Notes: a model not told the origin generated them from the sequence alone. A DNA stretch of 64,000 nt from Desulfuromonadaceae bacterium (GCA_028681335.1 JAQUIT010000001.1:62001-126000); one strand, 5' to 3'; shown: positions 45,533-55,844, numbered from the stretch's first letter. A program made the numbers and translations.

Positions 45533-48500
45533 ATGTCAACCATTCAATCAGCAGAGCAGCTTATATCACTCCTTGACACCATCACCGCCCTGCACCCGGC
45601 GGACCGTGCCGCACTTGCCCTGCTGGCGGTTATGTATGCACCGGTTGCCCGCACCCCTTTTGCCCAGTGTCTTCAGAATGCCGGTATCAAGAGCATGCAG
45701 GGAAAGACCGTGACTCCGGCCGAAGCAGCGCTACTGATGGATAGATATGTCGGGCTCAATCTGGTGGTTGATGTCAAGGGCTCTTACTGCTGTAATCCGC
45801 AGCTGTCCCATATTCTCATGCGTCAGGTTGAGAAGGAGGGGCTTCTTGACCGCTTTGCGCAGGCGGTGCAGAGCGTGATTGTTCCCCGTGAATCCTGGAA
45901 CGGGCTGTACTATCGTTCGTATGCCCATTGCGTTCAGGATATCCGCATCGCCCTGTATCGCGGCAACGAGGCACAGGTGTCCAGCCTGCTTGAGAGCTGC
46001 TCTGCCAACTTTGCGTATGAATGGGGGGATCAGCACCCCTTTGCCCTGATATGCCCTGAACCGCTGGACCGTGAATGGATCATGGCGTTGCCGCTGCCGC
46101 TTCGGATGCTACTCATCATTTTTCATCTCGACCGCTCGTTAACGTTGCTGCAGCCGACCGGCAGTACCTTCACTCTGCTGGAAGAGCTCATCAACAGCCG
46201 CAGTGAGATACCGTTGGACGTATTGAAATACTACCTCACGCAGTTGCTGTTGCGCGGACAGGTCACCAGGGCGGTCCGGATCCTGACTGACAATGAAGCG
46301 CTGCCGTTGCATGAACTGCGCGGCTGGCTGGCGGTGCTGCAGGGGGATGATGATCCGGCCATCGCCCATTTTGAGAGAGGAATTGCCGTACTTAAAAAAG
46401 AGACAGGCAAGCGCAAGGTTTTTTTTCACGATCTCTCCGGGCTGTTTTATCTGTTGGCGCTTATTCGCAGCGGTCTGCCGCAGCAGTTGCAGGCTGTCGT
46501 CGAACTGGGGGGGTGGGTGGTCAAACAGCGAAAGCACCCCCATCAGTTCGTGGTCTGGACGCTCTGCCGCTATGCTGAGGTCAAGCTGGGGAAGAATCGC
46601 GCCAAGGAGGATCTTGAGCAGCTCTGCACGCGCGAGCAGGTTCTGGAACCGATCTCGCAGCTGTTTCTTTCGCTGATCGCACATTGGTTGCCCGGTACTG
46701 TCGGGACATCGCACCTGAAGGCGCTGCAACGTATCAGCTCCGGGGCGGCAAAAAGCGGCTATCACTGGCTTGCCGCAGAAGCGGCGCTTCTTCAGGCGGC
46801 CTTCGACTCCCAGTGGACGGAGCAGGCATCAAGCGCCCGGCAGCTGTTCGCCGCCGAGGGGATCATCAGCCTGTGCGAACAGGCGGAGAGTGACGATAAC
46901 TGGGAGCGTTCGCTCAAGGCGCTCATGTCGTTGGGGAACGCGGCTCCGGCAGCGGCAAAAGAAAATACGTCAAAGGCGACGCGCATCATCTGGATGCTGT
47001 CCGGTAACGAGACATTTATCGATATCCAGCCGCTTGAACAGAAGCAGAGCGGTAAGGGGTGGAGCACCGGCCGCAATGCGGCGCTGAAGCGGTTGAAAGA
47101 GGAGAGCGCCAGGCTGGACTTCCTCTCTCCCCAGGACCGGGAGATCGTGGCCTGCATAAGAAAAGTCCGCAGCGGCTATGGCTATTATGGCAAGGAGGTG
47201 TACGAGTTCGATGTGGTCCGGGCGATCCGCGCCATGACCGGGCATCCGCTTGTTTTTAACGCCCTGGATCATGACGAGCAGATCAGTGTGGCAAAGGGAG
47301 ATTTTGCTCTGGAGGTCAAGCGGGTCAAAGGGAATCTCTGGGTGAAGCTGATCCCGCCGATTACTACGGAAAGCAGCGCCTTCTTTCGCTGGGAGGGAAC
47401 CGGTCGTTTGCTGTTGTTCGAGCCGACAATCGATCAGCGGCGCATCGCCGGGATTATCGGTGACAAGCTGATCGTGCCGCAAAAGGGCGAAGCGCAGGTG
47501 ATGGCGGCGATTACGGCGGTTTCGCCGCACGTTGCCATCAACTCCGACGTGGCCGGCGAGAATGCTGCGGCTGATGTTGTCGAAGCGGACGGTCGCCTGC
47601 AGATCCTGCTCCGTCCCAACAGCGGTGGACTGTTGCTGGAGATCGTCCTGCTGCCGCTGGGTGAGGGAGGCCCGCGCTTTATTCCGGGTCGCGGCGGCGC
47701 GACGGTGATAGCCGATGTGAAAGGGAGGAAGCTGCAGACGAGCAGACAGCTGGCGACTGAAAAACAGAGCTTTGCGCAGCTTGTGGATGCCTGTCCTGCG
47801 CTGGACCAGAGCGAAATACGCGACGGCATCTGGCGTTTCGATGATGCGGAATCCTCCCTTGAACTGCTTGAAGAGCTGAAAGCGGTTGTCGGCGGCAATG
47901 CCGAGCGCTTCTGCATAAACTGGCCGGAAGGGGAACAGTTCAAGCTGCGGGGACGGGCCGAATGGCCGAAGATGAAGCTGTCGGTCAACTCCGGCAAGGA
48001 GTGGTTCTCCCTGAGCGGCGAAGTTGCCGTTTCCGATGATGAAGTCATGTCGCTGCAGCGGCTGATGGAGCTGGTTGATGGTGAATCAGGCCGCTTCATC
48101 CAGTTGGCCGATGGTGACTTTCTCGTCCTGACGGAAGAGTTCCGCCGCAAACTGCAGGATCTGCGGCGGCTGGTGGAGAAAAATGGCCGTTTCACGCCGT
48201 TGATCGCGCCGCTGGTTGAGGAAACGCTGCAGGGTGCCGCCGGAGTGAAGGGAGACAAGCAGTGGAAGGCCGACATGGCCCGTTATAATAGCGCCCAGGA
48301 GCTTGACCCCACGCTTCCGCCGACGCTGCAGGCCGAACTGCGCGATTATCAGCGCGACGGCTTCGACTGGCTCTGCCGCCTGGCGCAGTGGGGTGTGGGC
48401 GCCTGTCTGGCGGATGACATGGGGTTGGGCAAGACGCTGCAGGCGCTGGCGTTGCTGCTGACGAGGGCTGCCGCCGGACCGGCGCTGGTGCTGGCACCCA

Positions 48501-49717
48501 CGTCGGTCTGTTTCAACTGGGAGAGTGAGGCGCGCCGCTTCGCTCCGACCCTCAACCCGCGGCTCTTCGGCGGAGGCAACCGCGCCGAATTCATCGCCTC
48601 GTTGGCACCGTTCGATCTGGTCATCTGCAGCTATACCCTCTTTCAGCAGGAGGCGGACCTGCTCACCGGAGTAGAGTGGGAAACCGTCGTACTGGATGAG
48701 GCGCAGGCGATCAAGAACATGGCCACCAAACGCTCCCAGGCCGCCATGCAGCTCAAAGCCGGTTTCCGCCTCGCCACCAGCGGTACTCCGGTGGAAAACC
48801 GCCTCGATGAGCTGTGGAACCTGTTCCGTTTCCTCAACCCCGGCCTGCTCGGCTCCCACAAGAGTTTCACTACCCGCTTCGCCATCCAGATTGAGAAACA
48901 CGGCAGCAAGGCCGCCCGCACTCTGCTGAAGCGGCTCATTCGCCCCTTTATCCTGCGTCGCACCAAGAGCCAGGTGCTGGAGGAGTTGCCGCCGCGCACC
49001 GATATCCTCCACCGCATTGAGCTGTCCCGCGAGGAGAACGTCTTCTACGAAGCGCTGCGGCGCACGGCCGTCAAAAATCTCTCCGCCGCGGACAACTCTC
49101 CGCCGGGAGAGAAACAGATCCGCATCCTGGCAGAGATCATGCGCTTGCGCCGCGCCTGCTGCCATCCGCAGCTGGTCATGCCGGGGAGCACGATTCCGAG
49201 CGCCAAGCTGGCGGCATTCCATGAAATTGTTGCCGAGCTGCGCGAAGGGGGGCACCGGGCGCTGGTGTTCAGCCAGTTTGTCGATCATCTCTCGATCCTG
49301 CGCCGTGATCTGGACAATGCCGGGATCGCCTATCAGTATCTCGACGGCTCAACCCCGCAAAAAGATCGGCAGGGGAGGGTGGCCGCCTTTCAATCCGGCG
49401 AGGGGGAGCTTTTCCTCATCAGCCTCAAGGCGGGGGGCGTCGGCCTCAACCTGACCGCCGCCGATTACGTCATCCACATGGACCCCTGGTGGAATCCGGC
49501 GGTGGAGGATCAGGCCTCGGACCGTGCCCACCGCATCGGCCAGAACCGCCCGGTCACGGTCTACCGGCTGGTGGCGGCCAATACGATCGAGGAGAAGATC
49601 GTCGCCCTGCATCACCAGAAACGCGACCTGGCCGATTCGCTGCTGGAGGGGACGGAAACATCGGCGCGGGTTTCGGCGGAGGATCTGATGGCGTTGTTGC
49701 GGGATGTTGGGGAGTGA
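45533..49717 (+). CDS. large SNF2-family helicase (1394 residues)
   Basis: Start taken as the ATG at 45533, since upstream frame overlaps the previous gene. The C-terminal half is a Swi2/Snf2 translocase: motif I DDMGLGKTLQALALL near residue 962, motif II VVLDEAQAIKN, TSGTPVENRLDELW, and the helicase C part with ALVFSQFVDHLSIL, ISLKAGGVGLNLTAADYVIHMDP and DQASDRAHRIGQNRP. Residues 1-900 are an unrecognised N-terminal region with repeated helical segments (possible TPR-like) and a beta-rich part. Sequence relates to the 19470 gene product in the C-terminal domain only. In a defence island it may sense or remodel foreign DNA. Confidence 0.85.
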   Translation: MSTIQSAEQLISLLDTITALHPADRAALALLAVMYAPVARTPFAQCLQNAGIKSMQGKTVTPAEAALLMDRYVGLNLVVDVKGSYCCNPQLSHILMRQVEKEGLLDRFAQAVQSVIVPRESWNGLYYRSYAHCVQDIRIALYRGNEAQVSSLLESCSANFAYEWGDQHPFALICPEPLDREWIMALPLPLRMLLIIFHLDRSLTLLQPTGSTFTLLEELINSRSEIPLDVLKYYLTQLLLRGQVTRAVRILTDNEALPLHELRGWLAVLQGDDDPAIAHFERGIAVLKKETGKRKVFFHDLSGLFYLLALIRSGLPQQLQAVVELGGWVVKQRKHPHQFVVWTLCRYAEVKLGKNRAKEDLEQLCTREQVLEPISQLFLSLIAHWLPGTVGTSHLKALQRISSGAAKSGYHWLAAEAALLQAAFDSQWTEQASSARQLFAAEGIISLCEQAESDDNWERSLKALMSLGNAAPAAAKENTSKATRIIWMLSGNETFIDIQPLEQKQSGKGWSTGRNAALKRLKEESARLDFLSPQDREIVACIRKVRSGYGYYGKEVYEFDVVRAIRAMTGHPLVFNALDHDEQISVAKGDFALEVKRVKGNLWVKLIPPITTESSAFFRWEGTGRLLLFEPTIDQRRIAGIIGDKLIVPQKGEAQVMAAITAVSPHVAINSDVAGENAAADVVEADGRLQILLRPNSGGLLLEIVLLPLGEGGPRFIPGRGGATVIADVKGRKLQTSRQLATEKQSFAQLVDACPALDQSEIRDGIWRFDDAESSLELLEELKAVVGGNAERFCINWPEGEQFKLRGRAEWPKMKLSVNSGKEWFSLSGEVAVSDDEVMSLQRLMELVDGESGRFIQLADGDFLVLTEEFRRKLQDLRRLVEKNGRFTPLIAPLVEETLQGAAGVKGDKQWKADMARYNSAQELDPTLPPTLQAELRDYQRDGFDWLCRLAQWGVGACLADDMGLGKTLQALALLLTRAAAGPALVLAPTSVCFNWESEARRFAPTLNPRLFGGGNRAEFIASLAPFDLVICSYTLFQQEADLLTGVEWETVVLDEAQAIKNMATKRSQAAMQLKAGFRLATSGTPVENRLDELWNLFRFLNPGLLGSHKSFTTRFAIQIEKHGSKAARTLLKRLIRPFILRRTKSQVLEELPPRTDILHRIELSREENVFYEALRRTAVKNLSAADNSPPGEKQIRILAEIMRLRRACCHPQLVMPGSTIPSAKLAAFHEIVAELREGGHRALVFSQFVDHLSILRRDLDNAGIAYQYLDGSTPQKDRQGRVAAFQSGEGELFLISLKAGGVGLNLTAADYVIHMDPWWNPAVEDQASDRAHRIGQNRPVTVYRLVAANTIEEKIVALHHQKRDLADSLLEGTETSARVSAEDLMALLRDVGE

Positions 49718-49784
49718 GGGGTGGGGTTGTAATACGTGAAGATTAAGCCTGAATAAAGCAGTTACCGCAGAGTACGCAGAGGAA

Positions 49785-49829
49785 CCAGAAACCATGGTGC
49801 TTCCCGGTGGAGAGCGCCATGGTTTCTGG
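49785..49829. terminator. hairpin between convergent SNF2 and TIR genes
   Basis: CCAGAAACCATGG (49785-49797) is the exact complement of CCATGGTTTCTGG (49817-49829), 19-base loop. It lies between convergent stops. There is no T-run, so it may be a repeat rather than a canonical terminator. Confidence 0.55.
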
Positions 49830-49840
49830 TGGAGGCAGGT

Positions 49841-52459
49841 TTATTTACTCTTCTTCAGTCGCGCAATCACGCGGTCAAGCTGTTTGGTTACTTCCAGCCA
49901 TGCTGCATCGCGATCCCGATGTTTTTTGATGGGTTTGGCATTCGGCAGAATGGCCTGAATCTTGCCAACTTCCAATTTGTCAAAGCGACAGTCGCGCACC
50001 ACAATGGGGACAATTACGCATTCCCCAGCTGCATCCCGCTCCAAAGCTCGTTTCATCTCATCCTGCATACAGTAATCCGATTTGATGAAATCATTGCTGA
50101 GTAGCAGAACAATAATGTCGGCACTTTCCAACTTTTCAAGGATTTCTTTTTCCCATTTTTGTCCCGGTTCTATACGGGTATCATCCCAGACTTCAATCTC
50201 TTGCTTGCGCACATATGAAGTTAAAGCTCCGCGCAGCTCATCACGGTAAAGTTCATCCTTATGTGAGTAGCTGATAAAGAGGGAATGGGCAAGCTGCCCA
50301 GAAATTTTGCCAGCAACCAATCGGAACAATTCTGAAATATTTTTTTGCATATTTCGTGGTGCTCCTGGCAGGTCAACTCCGTCTAGTAGTTTTTTAACAC
50401 CCAGCTTAACCGGTTTACGGTCAATAACCACTTTATATTCGTCATCTCCAGCAGCCTCGTAATCAACTAACTCATTATATGGCACTGTTACAGTTGGATG
50501 GCCGGGTACAGGAACGAGACTTGTTACTGGTAGAAGTTCGTAACTCCTATGGATACGCTCAAAGTATTCACGAACAACTCCCATCAATTCACGCCGCCCA
50601 TTGCCCACACCTGTTACTCTGATGATAATCTTTCGCCCTAGCACGTCACCGCGTATGAGGGCACGGCAATTACCGCGTTCCAGTACAACACCAGTGCGCC
50701 AGGCAAATTTAGGTTCCTGATGAACGTAGGTTTCTACAATGAAACGGGGGAGTAATCCTTCCGGCAATACGGTGTCATAGCTGTATATAAAACCAAGGCA
50801 TTTTTCGGGAGGAAACTCTGATTCCAGCAGTGGTTCGTTTTTGGAAAGCAGGTCTGGAATAAGATATTGCTCCCCCTTATCGTCCAACGGGTGACAGAGT
50901 TGGAACTTGCGCATCAGGGCGAGTAGGTATGGGTGAAGTTTGGCAGGGTATTCATTTGCAGGAAGTACTTCTGCAATGGATTTAACTGTAAATTTACCCC
51001 AGGCATCACGGAATTGTGGTGAATTAAGCAGTTTATAGATACCGTCCGTGACCCAAGCCGGATTCAGCACACCAAAACTGCGCAATGCTTCTTCCTTGCG
51101 ATAGGAGAGCATCAGCCCAAGATCGTGCAGGCTTTCCGCCAAGTCTTCCTGGTCTTTTGAGGAGGTAATACCGTGGTTGTGGCAAAACATGCGAAAATCG
51201 TCAAAGGTAAGCCAGCTCTTTTTTTGCGTCGGCAATTCATCCTTTATCTGTCGCCATTCAGCAGGCCAGGACGCCTTGAGGCCGGGAAGTTTTTTTGCGT
51301 GTGCACATATCTGTTCGCGCAACTCGGGTATGCCGTTACCAGTTGCGCTGTCGGTCTCAACAAAAACAATATCCTTTCCGTATTTCTCGCGTAGCAGTTC
51401 TCGGTTTAGCTCAAAACGATAGTCATCACACTTGTTCAGCAACACAATCACTGGAACATCTCCAGCAAAAGAGCGCACCATAGAGAGCCAGTATTCGGCG
51501 TCATAATCTTCTGTCCCTTCACGACCGGAGATAAGCACCAGGTAAAGCGCCCGTTCGGTCATAAAAAAGCGGTGCGTACCGTGCATGATTTCTTGCCCGC
51601 CAAAGTCCCAGATGTGGGCGTGGACTTCATCTCCGTCAATTTTACGCGGCCACTTGGTAATGTTGATGCCTGGAGTTCGGTCAAATTTTTTGAATCTACC
51701 TTTAACTAATCGATGTACAAGGCTCGTTTTTCCTACGACTCCCCGACCGACAAGGATTAGTTTGAATTCGTTTAGAGGTTGAGCGTTGCGGAAGTAATAA
51801 TCGAGGATTTTTCGAGCATTTTCTCCTTTAACTATTTCAGTTGGTATATTGAGATCGGGGTTATTTCTTATGCCAAGACGTGCAAGCTTTTTAATATTGC
51901 ATATCGAAGCTGGTAGTCCTTTGAGGCAATTCTCACTTAGCCAAATCAATTCAAGATCTTTTAGCTCTTCCAGCCAGTTGGGTAATTCGGTTAAATTATT
52001 TTCAAAAAGGAATAGCTTTTTAAGGTTTCGAAGCTTACGCAACCAATTGGGCACTATTGTCAATCCAATTCGTCCAATCATCAGGCTTGATAAATTTGTA
52101 AGCTCCCCAATAATTTCATAAGAATCTGAAAGGTCCCCGCCAGAAATCCAAAGTGTTTCAAGCCGCTTCAGTCGTTTGATTGTGGACGGAATGACTTGTA
52201 AATTATTGGATTGGAGATCAAAAGAGCGCAGCTCTGTTAGTTCTCCAATCCAATCGGGAAGTTCTGTGAGGTCGTTCCCAAGAGCATTAAGATCTTGGAG
52301 CCACTTTAATTCACGTATGCCTTCCGGTAGGCGGCCAAGATGAAAGCCAGTCAGGTTCAGCTCTTTTGCCTTGGTTTTACGGCACTCAGCAATAGCGTGC
52401 TCAGCATTGGCGAAGTTATTTTCGGGTATAAACTTCTGTTTTGACTTGGGATTTGACAT
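49841..52459 (-). CDS. LRR-Roc-COR-TIR protein (Roco-type, candidate immune sensor)
   Basis: 872 residues. Leucine-rich repeats at about 33-210 (for example LTELPDWIGELTELRSFDL). Roc GTPase: P-loop GRGVVGKTSLVHRL near 238, DFGGQE (G3) near 290, NKCD (G4) near 345. A COR-like region follows (ALRSFGVLNPAWVTDGIYKLL onward). The C-terminal TIR domain, about 722-872, starts HSLFISYSHKDELYRDELR and includes IEVWDDTRIEPGQKW and SDYCMQDEMKRALER, where the Glu after the Cys is the expected NADase residue. GAGGAG precedes the ATG. Likely an NLR-like sensor: LRR recognises a ligand, Roc-COR regulates, TIR consumes NAD+ or makes a signal. Partner genes for the TIR are not adjacent. Confidence 0.92.
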   Translation of the reverse strand: MSNPKSKQKFIPENNFANAEHAIAECRKTKAKELNLTGFHLGRLPEGIRELKWLQDLNALGNDLTELPDWIGELTELRSFDLQSNNLQVIPSTIKRLKRLETLWISGGDLSDSYEIIGELTNLSSLMIGRIGLTIVPNWLRKLRNLKKLFLFENNLTELPNWLEELKDLELIWLSENCLKGLPASICNIKKLARLGIRNNPDLNIPTEIVKGENARKILDYYFRNAQPLNEFKLILVGRGVVGKTSLVHRLVKGRFKKFDRTPGINITKWPRKIDGDEVHAHIWDFGGQEIMHGTHRFFMTERALYLVLISGREGTEDYDAEYWLSMVRSFAGDVPVIVLLNKCDDYRFELNRELLREKYGKDIVFVETDSATGNGIPELREQICAHAKKLPGLKASWPAEWRQIKDELPTQKKSWLTFDDFRMFCHNHGITSSKDQEDLAESLHDLGLMLSYRKEEALRSFGVLNPAWVTDGIYKLLNSPQFRDAWGKFTVKSIAEVLPANEYPAKLHPYLLALMRKFQLCHPLDDKGEQYLIPDLLSKNEPLLESEFPPEKCLGFIYSYDTVLPEGLLPRFIVETYVHQEPKFAWRTGVVLERGNCRALIRGDVLGRKIIIRVTGVGNGRRELMGVVREYFERIHRSYELLPVTSLVPVPGHPTVTVPYNELVDYEAAGDDEYKVVIDRKPVKLGVKKLLDGVDLPGAPRNMQKNISELFRLVAGKISGQLAHSLFISYSHKDELYRDELRGALTSYVRKQEIEVWDDTRIEPGQKWEKEILEKLESADIIVLLLSNDFIKSDYCMQDEMKRALERDAAGECVIVPIVVRDCRFDKLEVGKIQAILPNAKPIKKHRDRDAAWLEVTKQLDRVIARLKKSK

Positions 52460-52508
52460 GCATAGTACTCCTCATAACGGCTCATGCTTTTACAAATGCA
52501 TCATACGA

Positions 52509-54842
52509 TTACATCGATAACCTCGCCCTAGCTCTGGCTTGCAACTGAACCCGTATCTGCGAATAAAGCCGCGCATTCTGGGCTTCTTGATCTCTCAGGC
52601 AAATCACCAACGAATATGCCTCAAGCTCCGCAGACATTCCTTCTCCCCACGTCGGATCATTTCTGGTGACAACCACAAACAGCTTTTTTTGCCGACGAGC
52701 ATCGCTGACTGATCCGATAGCCCACGTGCAGGCTTGGACAGTTCCGTTTGAACGATCCCGCTCCGACATGCTTCGCTTGAGCGGCAAAAACTCACTGATC
52801 CCTTCATGATCATTTGCCGCAGTTGCAGCATTGAATGACGCAATAACTGCGTCAAGGTTTGCAGCCTCAACCAATTTGAAGGATATCTTGCTGGCCTTGT
52901 AGTCGATCCGGGTGGTTCTGACTGCCGGTGAATAGGCAAGGGCAATATTCAGCTCGCGTCGGCGCCTGCCGGGACTGTAGAAGTCTTCCGGAATCGGTAC
53001 TTCATAAAAATGATGCCGTTTATCGGCGATGCTGTCAGAGGTATAGAGTGTCACCTGATCTTCAGTAGAGCGGAATAATGCATCCTCTTGAACCTGACCA
53101 TAGCCGCAGACCCGTTTTAACTTGGCCTCGTCATCAGCAAACAAAAGCTTGCAGGCGATTGGCGGTACGGCATGCGCTACAAGCAGAGCCCGAATGAGAT
53201 TCGGGTGTGCCCCCGGCAATTCACCAAGCAGTCTGGCTGCCAGATGAGCAACATGGGGAGCGGCAAAACTGGTCCCGGAACGTTCACTCCACGGTCGCCC
53301 CTGCGTAAAGTCCTTATGTACCGACAGCTCACCCAAACCACGCTCGACAATCCTGCCGCCTGCCCTGGTATCCACCGCCTGATTACCGCCATACGCCACC
53401 AGATCGGGTTTTATGGCATTATTCACTGACGGGCCGCTCCGGGTGAATGATGACGGCTGATCATGACGGGCAATTGGAATCTCTTCAACGCAATAGGTAT
53501 ATCTTTGGCTGTTTATGGTTTGGTCCCACCGAGCAATACTACCGACAGTCAGGACGTTGAGAGCAGGCGCCGGATCGATGAGCCGCGCTTCCTCGCTGAA
53601 CAGATACTCCGGGTACTCTCGCAGCCAATCATTCGGGAAGTCGTCTACTCCTTCGAAGTTGCCGCTCGAAACCACGAACAGGACCTCTTCGTTCCGCGCC
53701 AGGGTGTCGAGGGTCACGGCCATACCACTGACGTGCGCACCACGGTAAGGTTTGCGTCGATCACCGAACGAGAGATTAAAAATCCGGCAACCGTAGTTTT
53801 CCCGGAAATATCTCACCGCCTCTGCGATGTGATTTTCAACAAAACCGGTATTATTCTCGTTGCGGTGATCAAGAATCTTGCCGCTAAATATGCGAATTGT
53901 CGGGACGAAGGTACGCGCCTGCATGCAACGCTCAACATCTCCGTACAGGGCAATTCCCGCGATGTGAGTCCCATGGCCGCTTTCATCGCCGGTCTCAGCA
54001 ATATCGGGAATAAAATTCTGCGCATCTCCGAATGCGGAAGCCAAGAGCGGATGGCCTGAAGCAATGCCGCTGTCAAGGACCGTGACGGCTGGCGCGTTGT
54101 CAGGTGGTTGGGGAGGCGGCGGAATGGTCTGGATGTCCAGTTGAAGCAGACCCTGTTCAATGCCGAAGTTTGGCGGTAGATCAACGGTGCGGACATCGCG
54201 GTGTCTGAGCAATAAGCCGGCCTGTTCGCGATTCACTGAAACCCGATACATGATCAAGCTTGCCTGCTGAACTCTGTCAAGCTGGTTTATGTCATTTAGC
54301 GTTAACCATTGCTCAAACTGTGCAATCATTTGACCACGATGTAACTGGTTCGACAGGGGCCATAATTCGGTGTCCAGCATGAATGCTGCTTCGGTTGGCA
54401 AACCTTCCTGACGTAAAGCCCATCCCTTCCGGTCTTCCTCGCTCCAGACATCAACGCCGCTCAAGGCATAAAGAATCTCCCTGCGGGTTGGTCTGTTGCC
54501 ATTTGCCAATGTGGTCAGCCTAGCCTCAAAGTCTTCGAGCGCTCTGTCTGTTGCAAAAACAAGTGCAACCGTTCTGCCTTCCTGGCTGACTAACTCAACT
54601 CCGGGAATGTTTTGCAGGTCCTCCGGGCGGATTTCCTTGGCAATTTCAAACTTGATGAGTTTGCGCTCGTCAAAACCGCCAATCGTTTCGGTGGTTGCTG
54701 TCAGTTTTGCGGTTTGGAGTCGGTCGAGAAGAAAACGACCATGTGCAGCGGGGTTGTGTGGTGGGGTGAGTCGAGGAAAACCAGGGCGGGTACGTCTCTC
54801 ATTGATCGGTTCTTCGCGGGTGATGCGCAGATGCTCGGGCAT
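52509..54842 (-). CDS. IetS-like subtilisin-family serine protease
   Basis: 777 residues. Catalytic triad by eye: Asp257 in VTVLDSGIASGHPLL, His290 in DESGHGTHIAGIAL, Ser525 in RSGTSFAAPHVAHLAA; the Asn of the oxyanion hole lies in VSSGNFEG. No signal peptide, so it acts in the cytoplasm. It starts 6 bp after the AAA ATPase gene. The combination is the IetAS system, first described as a plasmid incompatibility pair and later as antiphage; the ATPase is thought to restrain or direct the protease. The long C-terminal part (about 560-777) is unrecognised. Confidence 0.85.
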   Translation of the reverse strand: MPEHLRITREEPINERRTRPGFPRLTPPHNPAAHGRFLLDRLQTAKLTATTETIGGFDERKLIKFEIAKEIRPEDLQNIPGVELVSQEGRTVALVFATDRALEDFEARLTTLANGNRPTRREILYALSGVDVWSEEDRKGWALRQEGLPTEAAFMLDTELWPLSNQLHRGQMIAQFEQWLTLNDINQLDRVQQASLIMYRVSVNREQAGLLLRHRDVRTVDLPPNFGIEQGLLQLDIQTIPPPPQPPDNAPAVTVLDSGIASGHPLLASAFGDAQNFIPDIAETGDESGHGTHIAGIALYGDVERCMQARTFVPTIRIFSGKILDHRNENNTGFVENHIAEAVRYFRENYGCRIFNLSFGDRRKPYRGAHVSGMAVTLDTLARNEEVLFVVSSGNFEGVDDFPNDWLREYPEYLFSEEARLIDPAPALNVLTVGSIARWDQTINSQRYTYCVEEIPIARHDQPSSFTRSGPSVNNAIKPDLVAYGGNQAVDTRAGGRIVERGLGELSVHKDFTQGRPWSERSGTSFAAPHVAHLAARLLGELPGAHPNLIRALLVAHAVPPIACKLLFADDEAKLKRVCGYGQVQEDALFRSTEDQVTLYTSDSIADKRHHFYEVPIPEDFYSPGRRRRELNIALAYSPAVRTTRIDYKASKISFKLVEAANLDAVIASFNAATAANDHEGISEFLPLKRSMSERDRSNGTVQACTWAIGSVSDARRQKKLFVVVTRNDPTWGEGMSAELEAYSLVICLRDQEAQNARLYSQIRVQLQARARARLSM

Positions 54843-54848
54843 CGGTTA

Positions 54849-55844
54849 TTACCTCCCCATGACACGTTTTCTCCTGGCATTTTCCCGGCGTAGTGCGTTT
54901 TCCAGATGCCGTAATTGCAGAAATTCCTGTCCTTGTAAAACCATTTCCTTGACGGAGCGTCGCAAAACCCGTTCAACATCGGCATGGGTCATGCCATTGA
55001 ACATGCTGACAACCTTTGCACCTTCAACGGAAAACTCACGTCGAACTCCACGCAATTTCATTTCCAGCAATTTACGGAGCTGCTCCAGATTGGGCGGCTC
55101 GAAAAAAAGCACTTCTTCGAAGCGTCGCCATACGGCTGAATCAAGAATTGTCTCGTGGTTCGTGGCGGCAATCATGACGCTTTGGCCTTCATAGGAGTCC
55201 ATCATTTGCAACACAGCGTTCACCACCCGCTTGATCTCTCCATGTTCGGCCAGGTCGGAGCGTTCCTTGGCAAGCGCATCGAACTCATCGAAAAGGACAA
55301 CCATAGGTGAAGCGGAAATATATTCGAAAACCTTGCGTAGGCTGGAAGCCGTCTCACCAAGGTACGATGAGATGACGCTGTCGATACGTACGGTCACCAG
55401 TGGCATGTTCAATTCGGTGGCGATAACCTCTGCTGTCAGCGTCTTGCCGCAGCCGGGAGGACCGCAGAAAAGAATCCGGTCAACCGCGTGCATACCGTAG
55501 CTCTGCAACGTTTCAATCCGGTGATGCTCCATCAGCAATTCTTCAATACAGGATCGGTTTTCATCGGAAAGCACGACGTCGGTGAGACTTCTGACCGGTT
55601 CGCGGACCTCGACAAGTGGCATTCCACGCTCGCGGTCCGTGGGGATGTCCTCGACCAGTTTCCGCATTCCGGGCGTGGAACTCTTGGCTCGGCCATATAA
55701 TATTCGCTCAAGGTCATTGGCGAGGAGATGGTGCTGCTTCTGGCGTTCCTCGTTTATGATCGCTTCTGAAACCTGTCTGAAGGAATCATCATTGCCGTCG
55801 ATGCCTGATTTTATGAGTTGTCGTAGCAGTTTTCCGCTGGCCAT
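54849..55844 (-). CDS. IetA-like AAA+ ATPase
   Basis: 331 residues. A helical N-terminal segment (1-95) precedes one AAA+ module: Walker A CGPPGCGKTLTAEVIATEL (residues 127-145), Walker B VVLFDEFDALAKERSDL (from 182), sensor IAATNHETILDSAVWRRFEE with the arginine finger pair, and lid helices. Most like FtsH/ClpX-type AAA proteins, but lacking their protease. It is upstream of and almost contiguous with the subtilase gene. RBS TTGGAG precedes the start; a good promoter lies at 55878-55906. Confidence 0.85.
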   Translation of the reverse strand: MASGKLLRQLIKSGIDGNDDSFRQVSEAIINEERQKQHHLLANDLERILYGRAKSSTPGMRKLVEDIPTDRERGMPLVEVREPVRSLTDVVLSDENRSCIEELLMEHHRIETLQSYGMHAVDRILFCGPPGCGKTLTAEVIATELNMPLVTVRIDSVISSYLGETASSLRKVFEYISASPMVVLFDEFDALAKERSDLAEHGEIKRVVNAVLQMMDSYEGQSVMIAATNHETILDSAVWRRFEEVLFFEPPNLEQLRKLLEMKLRGVRREFSVEGAKVVSMFNGMTHADVERVLRRSVKEMVLQGQEFLQLRHLENALRRENARRKRVMGR

